Part shown: positions 45,489-56,303 of the stretch, in pieces | Numbering within the stretch: the stretch's first letter is position 1 | How the letters are laid out: each line of letters opens with the position of its first letter | Source of the DNA: Teredinibacter turnerae | GTDB lineage: Bacteria; Pseudomonadota; Gammaproteobacteria; Pseudomonadales; Cellvibrionaceae | Direction: 5' to 3' | Length of the DNA: 64,000 nt | Assembly (NCBI RefSeq): GCF_037935975.1 | Contig: NZ_CP149817.1 | Span: 5,146,001 to 5,210,000, forward strand | Position numbers and translations under genes: made by a program | The notes under the pieces: model-generated | What the model saw: the letters and a program-made list of their open reading frames with translations, nothing else | Database searches by the model: none | What the model was told of the DNA's origin: nothing

Positions 45489-46016
45489 CTAGACCGTCTG
45501 CGATTGTGGCTTTTGGAATACCTGGTCTACCGCCGCGATTATTTTTAACTGCGCAACCGTTGCGGGGTGCTGAATTTCAGCCGAACGAACTAACAAACGG
45601 TGTAACGCATTTATTCTCCCAGTGGAAAATTCATGCTTACACGGCTGAAGCACGGCGCGAACCTCGGTCGCAAGATCACCGATTTCTCGCAACATATGAT
45701 GACTCGCTGAATACAATTCGGATGCGCGATTATTTGCCACGTTAAATTCATTTTCGAACAAGGTAATAATCGCGCTTTTAAGTTCGCGTGTTGTACTGGT
45801 TTCGCACGTTGCTACGCCAACCGTGAGTAACGCTGTTGCATCTATCGGATCGAAAAGGTTGTGGCAAGGATTTCCGCTGTACTTATTTTTCCACTCGCGC
45901 TGGCGCAGCCAGTAAAGCGGATTAAAAGCATTGAAGGATCGACCGGATCGCTGCTGACGATACAGCGCCCATACCAGGCCTGTAATCGCGGTAAGCAACG
46001 CAATGAGGATGTGCAT
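45489..46016 (-). CDS. Membrane-anchored hypothetical, possibly TerB-like
   Basis: A 175-residue protein from ATG 46016 (AGGA upstream). One N-terminal helix (MHILIALLTAITGLVWALY) is followed by a basic region and a helical domain (about 65-160) with ATALLTVGVATCETSTTREL and LKSAIITLFENEFNV. The pattern of a short helix and acidic helices recalls TerB/DUF533-type domains, but the acidic metal-binding residues of TerB are not obvious. Function unknown; it is a single gene flanked by empty DNA. Confidence 0.6.
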   Translation of the reverse strand: MHILIALLTAITGLVWALYRQQRSGRSFNAFNPLYWLRQREWKNKYSGNPCHNLFDPIDATALLTVGVATCETSTTRELKSAIITLFENEFNVANNRASELYSASHHMLREIGDLATEVRAVLQPCKHEFSTGRINALHRLLVRSAEIQHPATVAQLKIIAAVDQVFQKPQSQTV

Positions 46017-46384
46017 GAAAAACCGTCCTGTTGAACACTTCTCACTGGCTCGGTCGCTCGCAAACACACAACCCCAGTGTCCACGCCTGTCGCTATGGGT
46101 GCTCTCCCTGCAATCGATAGATCACCCATAGCTTCGGCAATTACGACAGATGCTAGTTGAATTAAAAAGTGCGGCAAATGACTTTTTCACACTAAGAACA
46201 TGATAATTTTCACGCCAAGTACTTTTATTACTTTTAATTATTACGGCGAAATCCGCCTCCAACGTTTACCTGTGCCCGTTTAGCGATGAAGGGGCTGCGC
46301 CAGTATCCTCCTTAATCAAAAAACCCCAGCCGCATACGCGACTGGGGTTTTTGAGGAGAACCTGTATTCGACAGTCAAAGTTTT
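46017..46384. other. Intergenic region carrying a terminator
   Basis: About 370 bases between the TerB-like gene start and the lipoprotein stop. The right part holds the terminator described separately; the left part would hold the promoter of the TerB-like gene. No frame is supported. Confidence 0.5.
46318..46352 (-). terminator. Intrinsic terminator of the duplicated-domain lipoprotein gene
   Basis: AAAACCCCAG (46320-46329) pairs with CTGGGGTTTT (46342-46351), with an inner CGC/GCG pairing; T-runs flank both sides, so it may work in both directions. It is about 30 bases past the lipoprotein stop. Confidence 0.85.
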
Positions 46385-47647
46385 TTACAGGCGGTTTAAA
46401 ACAACAGTATCCCCGTAGAAGTCCACTGTCATGGTATCTCCGTCGACAATCGCCGTGAAGGTTGCATCATTTGATTCATCGGCCAATAAACTACCACCAA
46501 TATCTTTATTGATACTTACATTCGCAACGCCTTCAGAGAAGGTGTAGGTACCCCACTCAAAGCCTGTATCATCGTCTTCTTCATAAGGTTGCACACCGAA
46601 ATAGGTCCCGTCGTTCGCAAACACCACCATCACACGGGATTCTTCTTCACCAACCACAGTCCATGCACCGGCAATACCGCTGCCATCAATCGCCACTCTG
46701 GAAAACACATAGTCACCAGACTCGTCGGCGTCCTGAGTGGCAAACCTGAATTCATCCGCTGTCAGTTGTATCTGTAATTGCGCATCACCCGGGCCAATAT
46801 TGTCGTTGTAATCCAGGGCAGCATCGAAACCTAAATCACCACTTGCGTAGGTATAGGTTCCGTACTCCCAATCGTCACCCTCATTAATCTCATTCACTTC
46901 GATGAAGTAATACTTGCCGTTGGATAGAAAGGTCACTAAGGCATCATCGCTCTCGCCAATATGTACCTCGGGCCGCGCCGTTTGTCGCCACACGCCGACA
47001 ATATGCGCATCATCGGCCAACGTATTTAACGTGGATTCCAAGTGAGACACTGCAACGTCTGCAGCCACCAAACCCGTCGGAACCATATCCTGACCGCCCG
47101 CATTAATTGCTGCGAGCACAACGCCATCGCTTTCAAAATCTGCAACCGGCTGGTCGAAATTAAGCGCTGAGGAAAACCCAGCAACATCAGGACTCAGGGT
47201 AATGCCGTTGTCTGCATCACCGTCGGTATCCAGCGTTTGCAGAAATCGCACAATGTTTACCACCACGGGGTCGAGGGTGTCATTAGTGCCGGCAAGCGTT
47301 AAGGGCGTTATAACCGGCCCGGCAACCACGCTCGGCAGCGTTACTGCCCCCATGGCGAAGGTTACGGTTTCACCCTGCTCATACTGATACTCGCCCTGGG
47401 CATTGGTTACGCCAGCGTGGGTCTCCGTCGAGTAGCTGATATTACTTACTGCAGAATCCAGGAACACCCCGGTTTGCGTGCTCGGCATAGGAGTGGGCGT
47501 AGGTGACGGTGTGGGAGTTGCCGTTGGCGACGGCGAGGGTGTTGGATTCGAAGGGCTATCAGTGTCGTTTGAATCGCTACTACCACCGCACGCAGATAAA
47601 ATCGTGAGGGATAAGGCAGCAACCACAGGTAGCAATGGTCTATTCAT
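46385..47647 (-). CDS. Lipoprotein with two related beta domains
   Basis: A 420-residue protein with a lipoprotein signal (LTILSACGG, Cys20) and a Pro/Thr/Ser spacer. An N-terminal carboxypeptidase-like segment (about 60-115; GVFLDSAVSNISYST, GVTNAQGEYQYEQGE) leads into a helical part. Two homologous C-terminal beta domains follow (about 205-320, GVWRQTARPEVHIGES...GTYTYASGD, and 325-420, GAWTVVGEEESRVMVV...GTYTFSEGV). Each has the pattern of small lipocalin-like barrels. The start of the mature part matches lipoproteins of unknown function common in Cellvibrionales and Shewanella. It probably lies in the outer membrane. Confidence 0.75.
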   Translation of the reverse strand: MNRPLLPVVAALSLTILSACGGSSDSNDTDSPSNPTPSPSPTATPTPSPTPTPMPSTQTGVFLDSAVSNISYSTETHAGVTNAQGEYQYEQGETVTFAMGAVTLPSVVAGPVITPLTLAGTNDTLDPVVVNIVRFLQTLDTDGDADNGITLSPDVAGFSSALNFDQPVADFESDGVVLAAINAGGQDMVPTGLVAADVAVSHLESTLNTLADDAHIVGVWRQTARPEVHIGESDDALVTFLSNGKYYFIEVNEINEGDDWEYGTYTYASGDLGFDAALDYNDNIGPGDAQLQIQLTADEFRFATQDADESGDYVFSRVAIDGSGIAGAWTVVGEEESRVMVVFANDGTYFGVQPYEEDDDTGFEWGTYTFSEGVANVSINKDIGGSLLADESNDATFTAIVDGDTMTVDFYGDTVVLNRL

Positions 47648-47869
47648 ATTTTGTCCTTAAGTTTCATCATGAATGAAACCGGACGAAAGAGGGTTAAACT
47701 ACAAGCACCCTGAATGTGCGTAAGCGTGCACCTTTTTCGGCCGCGTTTCGCCGAAACATCATACCTAAGCATGAATAGTTTTCTACGTATACCACGCCAG
47801 TATCGCTCGGTGGTCGAACTTTGGGGTTTAACGGTATTCACAGGCGAGCATCGCATTATAAGTGAAGGG

Positions 47870-49147
47870 TTAGCTGCGAGGCGTAAGTAGCAATTGATGG
47901 TTATCCTGGTCGATTTGAAAATGAAAGCGGCTCAATACATTCATCCCCAGTAGACCGTCGATTTGACCGCCGAGGTTTACCTCCTGCACCGAGACTTGCA
48001 TTTCGCTCAACTGAAACTCGCCAAATTGGGCACTGGCCACCTGCATTAAACGCCCCTGCGCGACACCGTTTGCGGTATTGAAAAACCGCCATCCCATGTC
48101 CTGCCAGCCAGTAGCGGAAATCTGCTGGCCGAATGCGCGGGTGTTTAACATGGTAATGCTGGCGCCTGTATCCAGCATTAATCTTACCGGCTCACCGTTG
48201 TTCAAGCGCAATTCAACCAGATAGTGGTCGCCGACCGGGCGGAGCGGAATACTGCTTGCGAAACCAGGCGACGAACTGGCCTGGTATTCCCCTTGATCCG
48301 CCCACAGCTCCCGCAGCTCTTTTGCTTTGCGACGCCAGGTGGGGTCGGATGAAATTTCGTCCAGATAGCGAAACGCGGTTTTGTCATCGCCCTGCGTAAG
48401 CAGAAGCTCAGCGTAGCGGTATTTGTCCCCCGCATTGGCGACACCCAATAGCGTAAGTTGCTCATAAAAACTTGCCAGTCCGTACCAATCTTCCGCCGAC
48501 GCTAATTGCGCGTCGTAACGCACAACGAACTTATACAGCTGCTCTCGCACCTGGCTGCGCTCGACACGGCTGGTGGCGTAGCTGTCGGCTTGAATAAAAC
48601 TGTGCAGCGCTTCATTGACATAGCCTTTCGCCCAGTTGTACTGCGCTTGCAGCAATATCACTTTAATATCGTTATAGCGGTAATTTAACCAGGTATCAGC
48701 GAGCTCGGAGAACGCCCGCAACTCAGCGTTACTCAATTTAAGCTCCAGATGCTGATATACCATCGCGCGCCAGCTTTGCAGTTCGCTTTCGCTTAGCGCA
48801 GATTCCCTGACCGTGTAGAAATTCACCGCTTGTTGATACTGCTGGTTAGTCAGGAGTGTTTTGAAGGTCGCTGTGCCATTGTTTTGCGCTGCAACCTGCT
48901 GTAACGCAGAATCACCATGTGGCGCGGTGTGACTGTTATCCGGCTCGATCCCATTTGGCGCACCTGTCGCGGGTGCTGATGAGTCCACAAACACAGGTAC
49001 GTATCTGTCCTTCTCAAGCACGATTTGTGTTTGCGAAGACGGCGTGTTGCTGGTCGATAGCCCGTCCCGGCCAGCAAATTGATCGCGAACAACCCATCCT
49101 GCAGAAAAGGCTGCGCCTATTAGCAATAGCTGTTTAAGCACGCTCAC
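47870..49147 (-). CDS. Membrane-anchored retropepsin-like aspartic protease with TPR-like region
   Basis: A 425-residue protein with an N-terminal anchor (LKQLLLIGAAFSAGWVV), a linker and a helical TPR-like region (about 95-290; QYQQAVNFYTVRESALSESE, YNWAKGYVNEALHSFIQADS). The C-terminal domain is a clan AA aspartic protease (about 305-425) with the catalytic signature VRLMLDTGASITML and the second conserved block IDGLLGMNVLSRF. Single-domain enzymes of this kind must dimerise to be active. Substrate is unknown; the active site faces the periplasm by topology. It is separated from aroE by 188 bases. Confidence 0.85.
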   Translation of the reverse strand: MSVLKQLLLIGAAFSAGWVVRDQFAGRDGLSTSNTPSSQTQIVLEKDRYVPVFVDSSAPATGAPNGIEPDNSHTAPHGDSALQQVAAQNNGTATFKTLLTNQQYQQAVNFYTVRESALSESELQSWRAMVYQHLELKLSNAELRAFSELADTWLNYRYNDIKVILLQAQYNWAKGYVNEALHSFIQADSYATSRVERSQVREQLYKFVVRYDAQLASAEDWYGLASFYEQLTLLGVANAGDKYRYAELLLTQGDDKTAFRYLDEISSDPTWRRKAKELRELWADQGEYQASSSPGFASSIPLRPVGDHYLVELRLNNGEPVRLMLDTGASITMLNTRAFGQQISATGWQDMGWRFFNTANGVAQGRLMQVASAQFGEFQLSEMQVSVQEVNLGGQIDGLLGMNVLSRFHFQIDQDNHQLLLTPRS

Positions 49148-49335
49148 TGGTTCACCTTGGTGTGTTTTTCTATTCGATCAAAAATTAAAAACAGGGTTTC
49201 ACAGGCGGAGATTCAACCCGTATCTATTTAATTGCCGGGTAAACGCGTATTTTCACAAATGATGGGGAAGCCCGGGTGAACCCCAGGCTATTAAACCAGA
49301 AAGGAGATTACAAGAACGGGGACTTTAGACGCACC

Positions 49336-51092
<1,757 letters not shown>

Positions 51093-51653
51093 TCAGGGGC
51101 GAATTGTTTGCCCGCTGCGCAAATCGCGTATGACTGACGGGGTTGGATTGCCGCCAACGCGGCCAGGCGCATAGTAAACGCTATCGCGAAAATAATGACG
51201 CACCTGAGTCGCATCCCGCGCGGGTTTCAATGCCTGGGGGTTTGCCGAGGTCGACACTATCGGCCCGCCGTACGCCTGGCACAACGCCCGCACAACCGGG
51301 TGAGAAGACACTCGCACCGCAATAGTCGCATGCTGGCCACACACATTTGCCGGAATTCTGCCGTGATGAGGTATGAGCCAGGTATTCGGACCCGGCCAGG
51401 AGGCGGAGAGTTGTTGCTCCTGCGCTGGCGTGATGCCCTGCAGGAGCCACTGGATTTGCGCCATGGACGCGGCGACGATAATCAGCCCTTTTTCGGGTTT
51501 GCGCCGCTTTAACCAGAGGACTTTGTCGACCGCGTGCTGATTAAAGGGGTCGCATCCGAGGCCCCACACCGCCTCCGTTGGATAGGCAATAACATCGCCG
51601 TTGCTCAACGCATCAACACAGCGATGAATCGCGGGGTGGGCTCGGTAATCCAT
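51093..51653 (-). CDS. tsaC: Threonylcarbamoyl-AMP synthase (Sua5/YrdC family)
   Basis: Makes threonylcarbamoyl-AMP for the t6A modification of ANN-decoding tRNAs. The 186 residues are the single YrdC domain with AYPTEAVWGLGCDPFNQHAV, LKRRKPEKGLIIVAA and IVSTSANPQALKPARD. Short TsaC form without the Sua5 C-terminal domain, as usual in gammaproteobacteria. It lies 11 bases after purE in a shared transcript. Confidence 0.96.
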   Translation of the reverse strand: MDYRAHPAIHRCVDALSNGDVIAYPTEAVWGLGCDPFNQHAVDKVLWLKRRKPEKGLIIVAASMAQIQWLLQGITPAQEQQLSASWPGPNTWLIPHHGRIPANVCGQHATIAVRVSSHPVVRALCQAYGGPIVSTSANPQALKPARDATQVRHYFRDSVYYAPGRVGGNPTPSVIRDLRSGQTIRP

Positions 51654-51664
51654 CCAGGAACAGC

Positions 51665-52171
51665 TTAGCGGTTCTTCAGCTTTTCCTGCAGTGCAGCGTC
51701 TTTTTCCTGCACTTGTTGCGCATTGGCAGCGCGTTCGTCGACCAGTTTTTGGTGCATGGCGGCGTCGCCAACACCAATAATCTGGGCGGCCAGGTAGGCG
51801 GCGTTTTTCGCACCCGCTTTACCGATGGCAACGGTGGCCACTGGAATACCACCAGGCATTTGTACTGTGGACAACAAGGCGTCGAGACCGTCCAGCGAAC
51901 CATCGATTGGCACGCCGATAACCGGCTTAAGGGTGGTCGCCGATACCGCACCGGCCAGGTGAGCGGCCATACCGGCAGCACAGATGAACGCGGCACAACC
52001 GCGCTTGTCGGCGTCCACAACATAATCGTGGGTCGCTTTGGGCGTGCGGTGGGCTGAAGTGACTTTGGCTTCGAAAGGAATCTCGAGCTTGTCGAGGACT
52101 GCGAAAGCAGCTTCCATGATCGGCAGGTCAGAATCGGACCCCATCAAAATCGCGACAAATGGTTGGCTCAT
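51665..52171 (-). CDS. purE: N5-carboxyaminoimidazole ribonucleotide mutase
   Basis: Moves the carboxyl group in purine synthesis (N5-CAIR to CAIR). The 168 residues contain [31 protein letters not shown] and [16 protein letters not shown] with [17 protein letters not shown], the class I PurE signature. purK, its usual partner, is not adjacent: the next gene on this strand is tsaC, and dprA lies before it with a 98-base gap. Confidence 0.97.
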   Translation of the reverse strand: MSQPFVAILMGSDSDLPIMEAAFAVLDKLEIPFEAKVTSAHRTPKATHDYVVDADKRGCAAFICAAGMAAHLAGAVSATTLKPVIGVPIDGSLDGLDALLSTVQMPGGIPVATVAIGKAGAKNAAYLAAQIIGVGDAAMHQKLVDERAANAQQVQEKDAALQEKLKNR

Positions 52172-52269
52172 AACATTGGCTCCAGTAATTAAGAACGTCG
52201 TAAATCGCTGTAATTCATAGGGTTTTTACAGGATTTCGGGTAAAAATTAGTGAGGCCGGGCAAGGTACT

Positions 52270-53454
52270 CTAATTGGCGTGAAAGGACAAGTCTGGCACG
52301 GAACTATGTTTTAGGCGCATATATCCAGTACCGACATTCGCCACCAGCCCCTTAAGCTCTAAGGTTAGCAGGCAGGCCATCACATCGCCCACGGGCAGCT
52401 CTGTACGTTCTGCAATTTCGTCGATGGGGGTCGATTCGTAGCCGAGCTGCTCGAGAATAATCGACTCTTCTTCCGTGGCCACAATTTCTGACTGCTGAGG
52501 TTCATCGGCGACCTTGTCGAGATCCAGTTGCTGCCACTGGAGGCGAAGAAAATGCTGTAACTCGTCGACAATATCTTTCGCGTCGTCCACCAGCTTGGCA
52601 CCTTCCCGAATAAGCTGGTGGCAACCTTTGGCGAGGGGGTTATGGATGGAACCGGGAATCGCAAAAATTTCCCGATTTTGCTGAATGGCATAGCGCGCGG
52701 TAATCAGTGAGCCACTGCGCGGCGCAGCTTCCACGACCAGTACGCCATAACTTAAACCGCTGATAACCCGATTGCGTTGCGGAAAGTTGGCCGGCAGCGC
52801 CGTGGTACCCAGCGGGAACTCACTGACCAGCGCGCCGCCGGTTTGCACAATTTGATCGGCCATCTGCTTGTTCCGCTGCGGGTAAACTTGGTCGATACCG
52901 GTGCCCAACACCGCTATGGTTTTACCTTGCGCAGCCAATGCCCCCTGATGCGCAGCAGAGTCCACCCCCAACGCCAGCCCGCTGGTCACCACAAAACCGG
53001 AAGCCGCCAGCTCACGGCTGAAATCGAACGCGGAACCGCGCCCGGAAGGCGTGGGATTGCGACTACCCACCACAGCGATTTGCGGGAAGGAAAGCAGGCG
53101 CGCGTCGCCGGCGACATAAAGCACCGGCGGCGGACGTTTGATTTCCCGAAGCAATTCAGGGTAATACTCGTGATCGGTATCGAGAATTTCGATGCTGTTG
53201 TTCTCGCACCACTCAAGGTCGGCAGCCATCAATTTGGCCAGGCGGGAATTATCGGCTTCGTGCTGGAATTCGCGCAGCAGCTGGCGCGCTTCTTCATTGA
53301 GCAAATCGGCGAGAGATTCGGGAGAGGTATTGAGCACACCCAAGGCACTGGGCGAACGCTCCATCAACTTCCAAAAAGTGCTGGCACCAACACCTGGGAG
53401 GTATTGTAAAAGCAGCTTCTGTTGTACCACGCTTAACATGTTGTAAACGTCCAT
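52270..53454 (-). CDS. dprA: DNA processing protein A
   Basis: Loads RecA on incoming single-stranded DNA in natural transformation and is widely conserved. The 394 residues include an N-terminal SAM-like domain, the Rossmann domain with AVVGSRNPTPSGRGSAFDF, SGLALGVDSAAHQGALA, GTGIDQVYPQRN, SEFPLGTTALPANFPQRNR and AAPRSGSLITARYA, and a C-terminal winged-helix DNA-binding domain (about 325-380, LEQLGYESTPIDEIAERTEL). The start may be ATG 53454 or the ATG five codons downstream. It heads the purE-tsaC-hemF-aroE group. Confidence 0.96.
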   Translation of the reverse strand: MDVYNMLSVVQQKLLLQYLPGVGASTFWKLMERSPSALGVLNTSPESLADLLNEEARQLLREFQHEADNSRLAKLMAADLEWCENNSIEILDTDHEYYPELLREIKRPPPVLYVAGDARLLSFPQIAVVGSRNPTPSGRGSAFDFSRELAASGFVVTSGLALGVDSAAHQGALAAQGKTIAVLGTGIDQVYPQRNKQMADQIVQTGGALVSEFPLGTTALPANFPQRNRVISGLSYGVLVVEAAPRSGSLITARYAIQQNREIFAIPGSIHNPLAKGCHQLIREGAKLVDDAKDIVDELQHFLRLQWQQLDLDKVADEPQQSEIVATEEESIILEQLGYESTPIDEIAERTELPVGDVMACLLTLELKGLVANVGTGYMRLKHSSVPDLSFHAN

Positions 53455-53533
53455 CCGTGGGGTTTAGTGTTTTGAATGCTAACAGTGACTCGTGGTAATG
53501 TCACTGCTAGCGTTGGAATAAGCTTCGCTAAAG

Positions 53534-54574
53534 TTATGGATTAGTGACGCGATCGGAAACCGATATTCCGCGCTCAGCTTCCAGAACCAATCCAAGACTG
53601 ACCTTGTCGAACACCCGAAACACCATCATCAGGCCCGCGCGCTCGTCCGGGAGTTGTACCCGCTCCTGGGTTACGCGATCGATAATTTTTCCGCCTTTCT
53701 TATAAATTGCCATCACATTGCCGGGGGTAAGACCCTCGCGGCCGCCGCGATTGACTACCACGACATCCATATTGCCTACCTGGTGCACGCCGCCCTCAAC
53801 CGCCAGGATAACCCCGTTGATGTCGGATTCGGGAGGCGACGGGTAAAAGGTAGAATCTATCGCACGCTGCTCTTCCCGCAACAAGAGGTCACCAGCGCGA
53901 ATTTCTTCCGTCGTTCGGGAAATACTCAGCGTCGCCACTTCACCCGATACCCTCACCAGCGAGCCTGTACCTATATCTCGCGCAAGCACGCCCAGTTTCT
54001 CGCGGGTTTCCGGGTCGACGAACGTCTCACCGCGACGGTAGATACCGTATACCTGCTTGCCTTCGGGAAATTCGCCGCGCGCATAGAGACTATCGCCAGC
54101 GCCAACCACCAAATGCTCGTCCATGCCCGCCAATACCCAGGGGGCACCCTTTAGGTCCGCTTCGTCGACAATCCGGCTGCGGGACAAAAAGCTGTTTATC
54201 TTGTCCAACGGAATAGTTTCGATGGCTTCACCCGCGCTGAGTACACGCGCTTTGGGCGAAAGTTTATAGACATTGCCACGGCTTTCGATGGTGAGGCGTG
54301 GCTTGCCATCCATGTAGATCAGGCGAATCACATCGCCAGGGTAAATAAGGTGGGGGTTGGCAATCTGGGTGTTCACATGCCAGATCTCAGGCCACATCCA
54401 GGGATTCTTGAGGAAGGTTGCGGATATATCCCACAAGGTGTCGCCTTTAACCACGGTATAAGTCGCCGGTACGGGATCATTCAGTTCCGGCACCTGTGCA
54501 GTCTGAGCTAGTGCAAATAAGGGGCTAGCCAGAAATAGCAGGGCGGCGAGCAGGCCAGACAATTGCTTATTCAT
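53534..54574 (-). CDS. LysM-domain cell-wall-binding protein
   Basis: A 346-residue exported protein with a signal peptide (LSGLLAALLFLASPLFALAQ) and one LysM domain (about 38-90; YTVVKGDTLWDISATFLKNP, ...LIYPGDVIRLIY) for peptidoglycan binding. The long C-terminal part (about 100-346) is beta-rich with no enzyme motif. Genes of this kind sit between dprA and def in many gammaproteobacteria and are uncharacterised. It is divergent from def across about 220 bases, which hold the promoters of both. Confidence 0.9.
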   Translation of the reverse strand: MNKQLSGLLAALLFLASPLFALAQTAQVPELNDPVPATYTVVKGDTLWDISATFLKNPWMWPEIWHVNTQIANPHLIYPGDVIRLIYMDGKPRLTIESRGNVYKLSPKARVLSAGEAIETIPLDKINSFLSRSRIVDEADLKGAPWVLAGMDEHLVVGAGDSLYARGEFPEGKQVYGIYRRGETFVDPETREKLGVLARDIGTGSLVRVSGEVATLSISRTTEEIRAGDLLLREEQRAIDSTFYPSPPESDINGVILAVEGGVHQVGNMDVVVVNRGGREGLTPGNVMAIYKKGGKIIDRVTQERVQLPDERAGLMMVFRVFDKVSLGLVLEAERGISVSDRVTNP

Positions 54575-54797
54575 CTCGAGAGTCCTGTTCAGATCGGCGC
54601 TGTTGTCCCTTCACCCTTGGCCAAAGTGCAGGAGTAAAATCAGCCGCTAACCGTTATAATGGATGAAGAAACCCGGCCAGGCGCGCAGGTTTGTCTGAAA
54701 AAGTTACTTGCGACCGGCCACAAAAAAACAGTATAACTCCTGTTTGATCATAATGTTAGCAGCGAAAGTTGCCTAGTTACTAGAAGTTTGTCACGTA

Positions 54798-55304
54798 ATG
54801 GCACTGTTACCTATATTAGAATTTCCAGACGCCCGCCTGCGCACGGTTGCAAAACCGGTGGAGCAAGTGGACGACCGCGTGCGCGCGATTATCGACGACA
54901 TGTTCGAAACCATGTACGACGCGCCGGGCATTGGCCTGGCCGCGACACAGGTGAATGTGCACGAACAGATCATTGTAATCGACATCAGCGAGAACCACGA
55001 TGAACCGCTGGTGTTTATCAATCCGCGCATCGACGTCCTCGACGAAACCCTGTTCGATTATGAGGAAGGCTGCCTGTCGGTGCCTGGCTTTTATGAAGAG
55101 GTTACCCGCCCCCGTCATGTACGCGTTACCGCGCTGAACCGCGACGGAGAAGAGTTTGTGCTGGAACCGGAAGGCTTGTTAGCGGTGTGTATCCAGCACG
55201 AAATCGATCATTTGAAAGGCAAGCTGTTCGTCGATTACGTATCTAATATCAAGCGCCAACGTATTCGTAAAAAACTCGAAAAACAACACAAAGCGCGCGC
55301 CTGA
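54798..55304 (+). CDS. def: Peptide deformylase
   Basis: Removes the N-formyl group from new proteins. The 168 residues have the three family motifs: [22 protein letters not shown] (metal-binding Cys) and [12 protein letters not shown] (the HEXXH-type His pair and catalytic Glu). It is followed by fmt 33 bases downstream, which reverses the same modification, and by rsmB and trkA in the usual order. Confidence 0.98.
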   Translation: MALLPILEFPDARLRTVAKPVEQVDDRVRAIIDDMFETMYDAPGIGLAATQVNVHEQIIVIDISENHDEPLVFINPRIDVLDETLFDYEEGCLSVPGFYEEVTRPRHVRVTALNRDGEEFVLEPEGLLAVCIQHEIDHLKGKLFVDYVSNIKRQRIRKKLEKQHKARA

Positions 55305-55337
55305 TTCCGACCCGCCCCACAACTAACAAGGTCCGCT

Positions 55338-56303
55338 GTGAATTCACACAGACGCAAACTCATATTCGCCGGTACTCCGGAATTCGCCGCCGCGCACCTG
55401 CGCGCCCTACTCACCAGCGAGCATGACATTGTCGCCGTTTATACCCAGCCGGACCGTCCGGCGGGGCGCGGCAAAAAGCTGACTGCGAGCCCGGTAAAAA
55501 CCCTCGCCCAGGAGCACGATCTTCCGGTTTATCAGCCCGCCTCTCTGCGCACCGCAGAAGCCCAGGCTGAACTTGCCGCACTGGGTGCGGAGGTCATGAT
55601 TGTGGTGGCCTACGGGCTGATTTTGCCACAGGCGGTGCTTGATGCACCGCGCCTTGGCTGCTTGAATGTGCACGGTTCGATTCTGCCCCGCTGGCGCGGT
55701 GCGGCGCCCATTCAACGGGCCATTGAGGCAGGCGATACCTATTCCGGCGTGACTATTATGCAAATGGATGCCGGTCTCGATACAGGTGCCATGTTGCTCA
55801 AGCGCGAATGCCCAATCCAGATTAACGACACCGCCAGCGATCTCCATGATCGGCTCGCGGAACTGGGTCCACCTGCATTGCTGGACACTCTCGCGCAACT
55901 CGAGGATCTAACACCAGAAGCGCAAGACGATACCCAGGCGAACTACGCCCACAAAATTGAAAAAGCGGAAGCACTGCTGAACTGGCGATTGCCCGCTGTT
56001 CAACTCCATCGCCAGATTCGCGCCTTCAACCCATTCCCGATCTGCTACACCATGCTCAACGGCGATCGTCTGCGTATCCATAGCGCGGAGCTCTGCGACA
56101 TGCGCGGTGAGCCAGGCGCAGTTTTAGTCGCCGACAGGGAACGTTTGGTTATTGCGTGCGGTGAGGCATCGTTAGCGGTTACCCGCCTGCAATTGCCTGG
56201 CAAAAAGGCGATGACACCGGCCGAATTTGCCAACGGGCACAGTCATCTCTGTCCAGTTGGCGCGCGCTTAAGCGATACACCACAAGGAGAACAGCATGGC
56301 TGA
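55338..56303 (+). CDS. fmt: Methionyl-tRNA formyltransferase
   Basis: Formylates initiator Met-tRNA using 10-formyl-tetrahydrofolate. It starts at a GTG (55338) and encodes 321 residues with LIFAGTPEFAAAHL, NVHGSILPRWRGAAPIQRAI (catalytic Asn-His), GVTIMQMDAGLDTGAML, and the C-terminal tRNA-binding domain. It overlaps rsmB by eight bases, so they are coupled. Confidence 0.97.
   Translation: MNSHRRKLIFAGTPEFAAAHLRALLTSEHDIVAVYTQPDRPAGRGKKLTASPVKTLAQEHDLPVYQPASLRTAEAQAELAALGAEVMIVVAYGLILPQAVLDAPRLGCLNVHGSILPRWRGAAPIQRAIEAGDTYSGVTIMQMDAGLDTGAMLLKRECPIQINDTASDLHDRLAELGPPALLDTLAQLEDLTPEAQDDTQANYAHKIEKAEALLNWRLPAVQLHRQIRAFNPFPICYTMLNGDRLRIHSAELCDMRGEPGAVLVADRERLVIACGEASLAVTRLQLPGKKAMTPAEFANGHSHLCPVGARLSDTPQGEQHG

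Noticed and set aside
47644-47856. 70-codon minus-strand frame between the lipoprotein and protease genes
   Set aside because: Basic, Arg/Thr/Ser-rich composition, no ribosome site and overlap with the probable promoter; not supported as coding.
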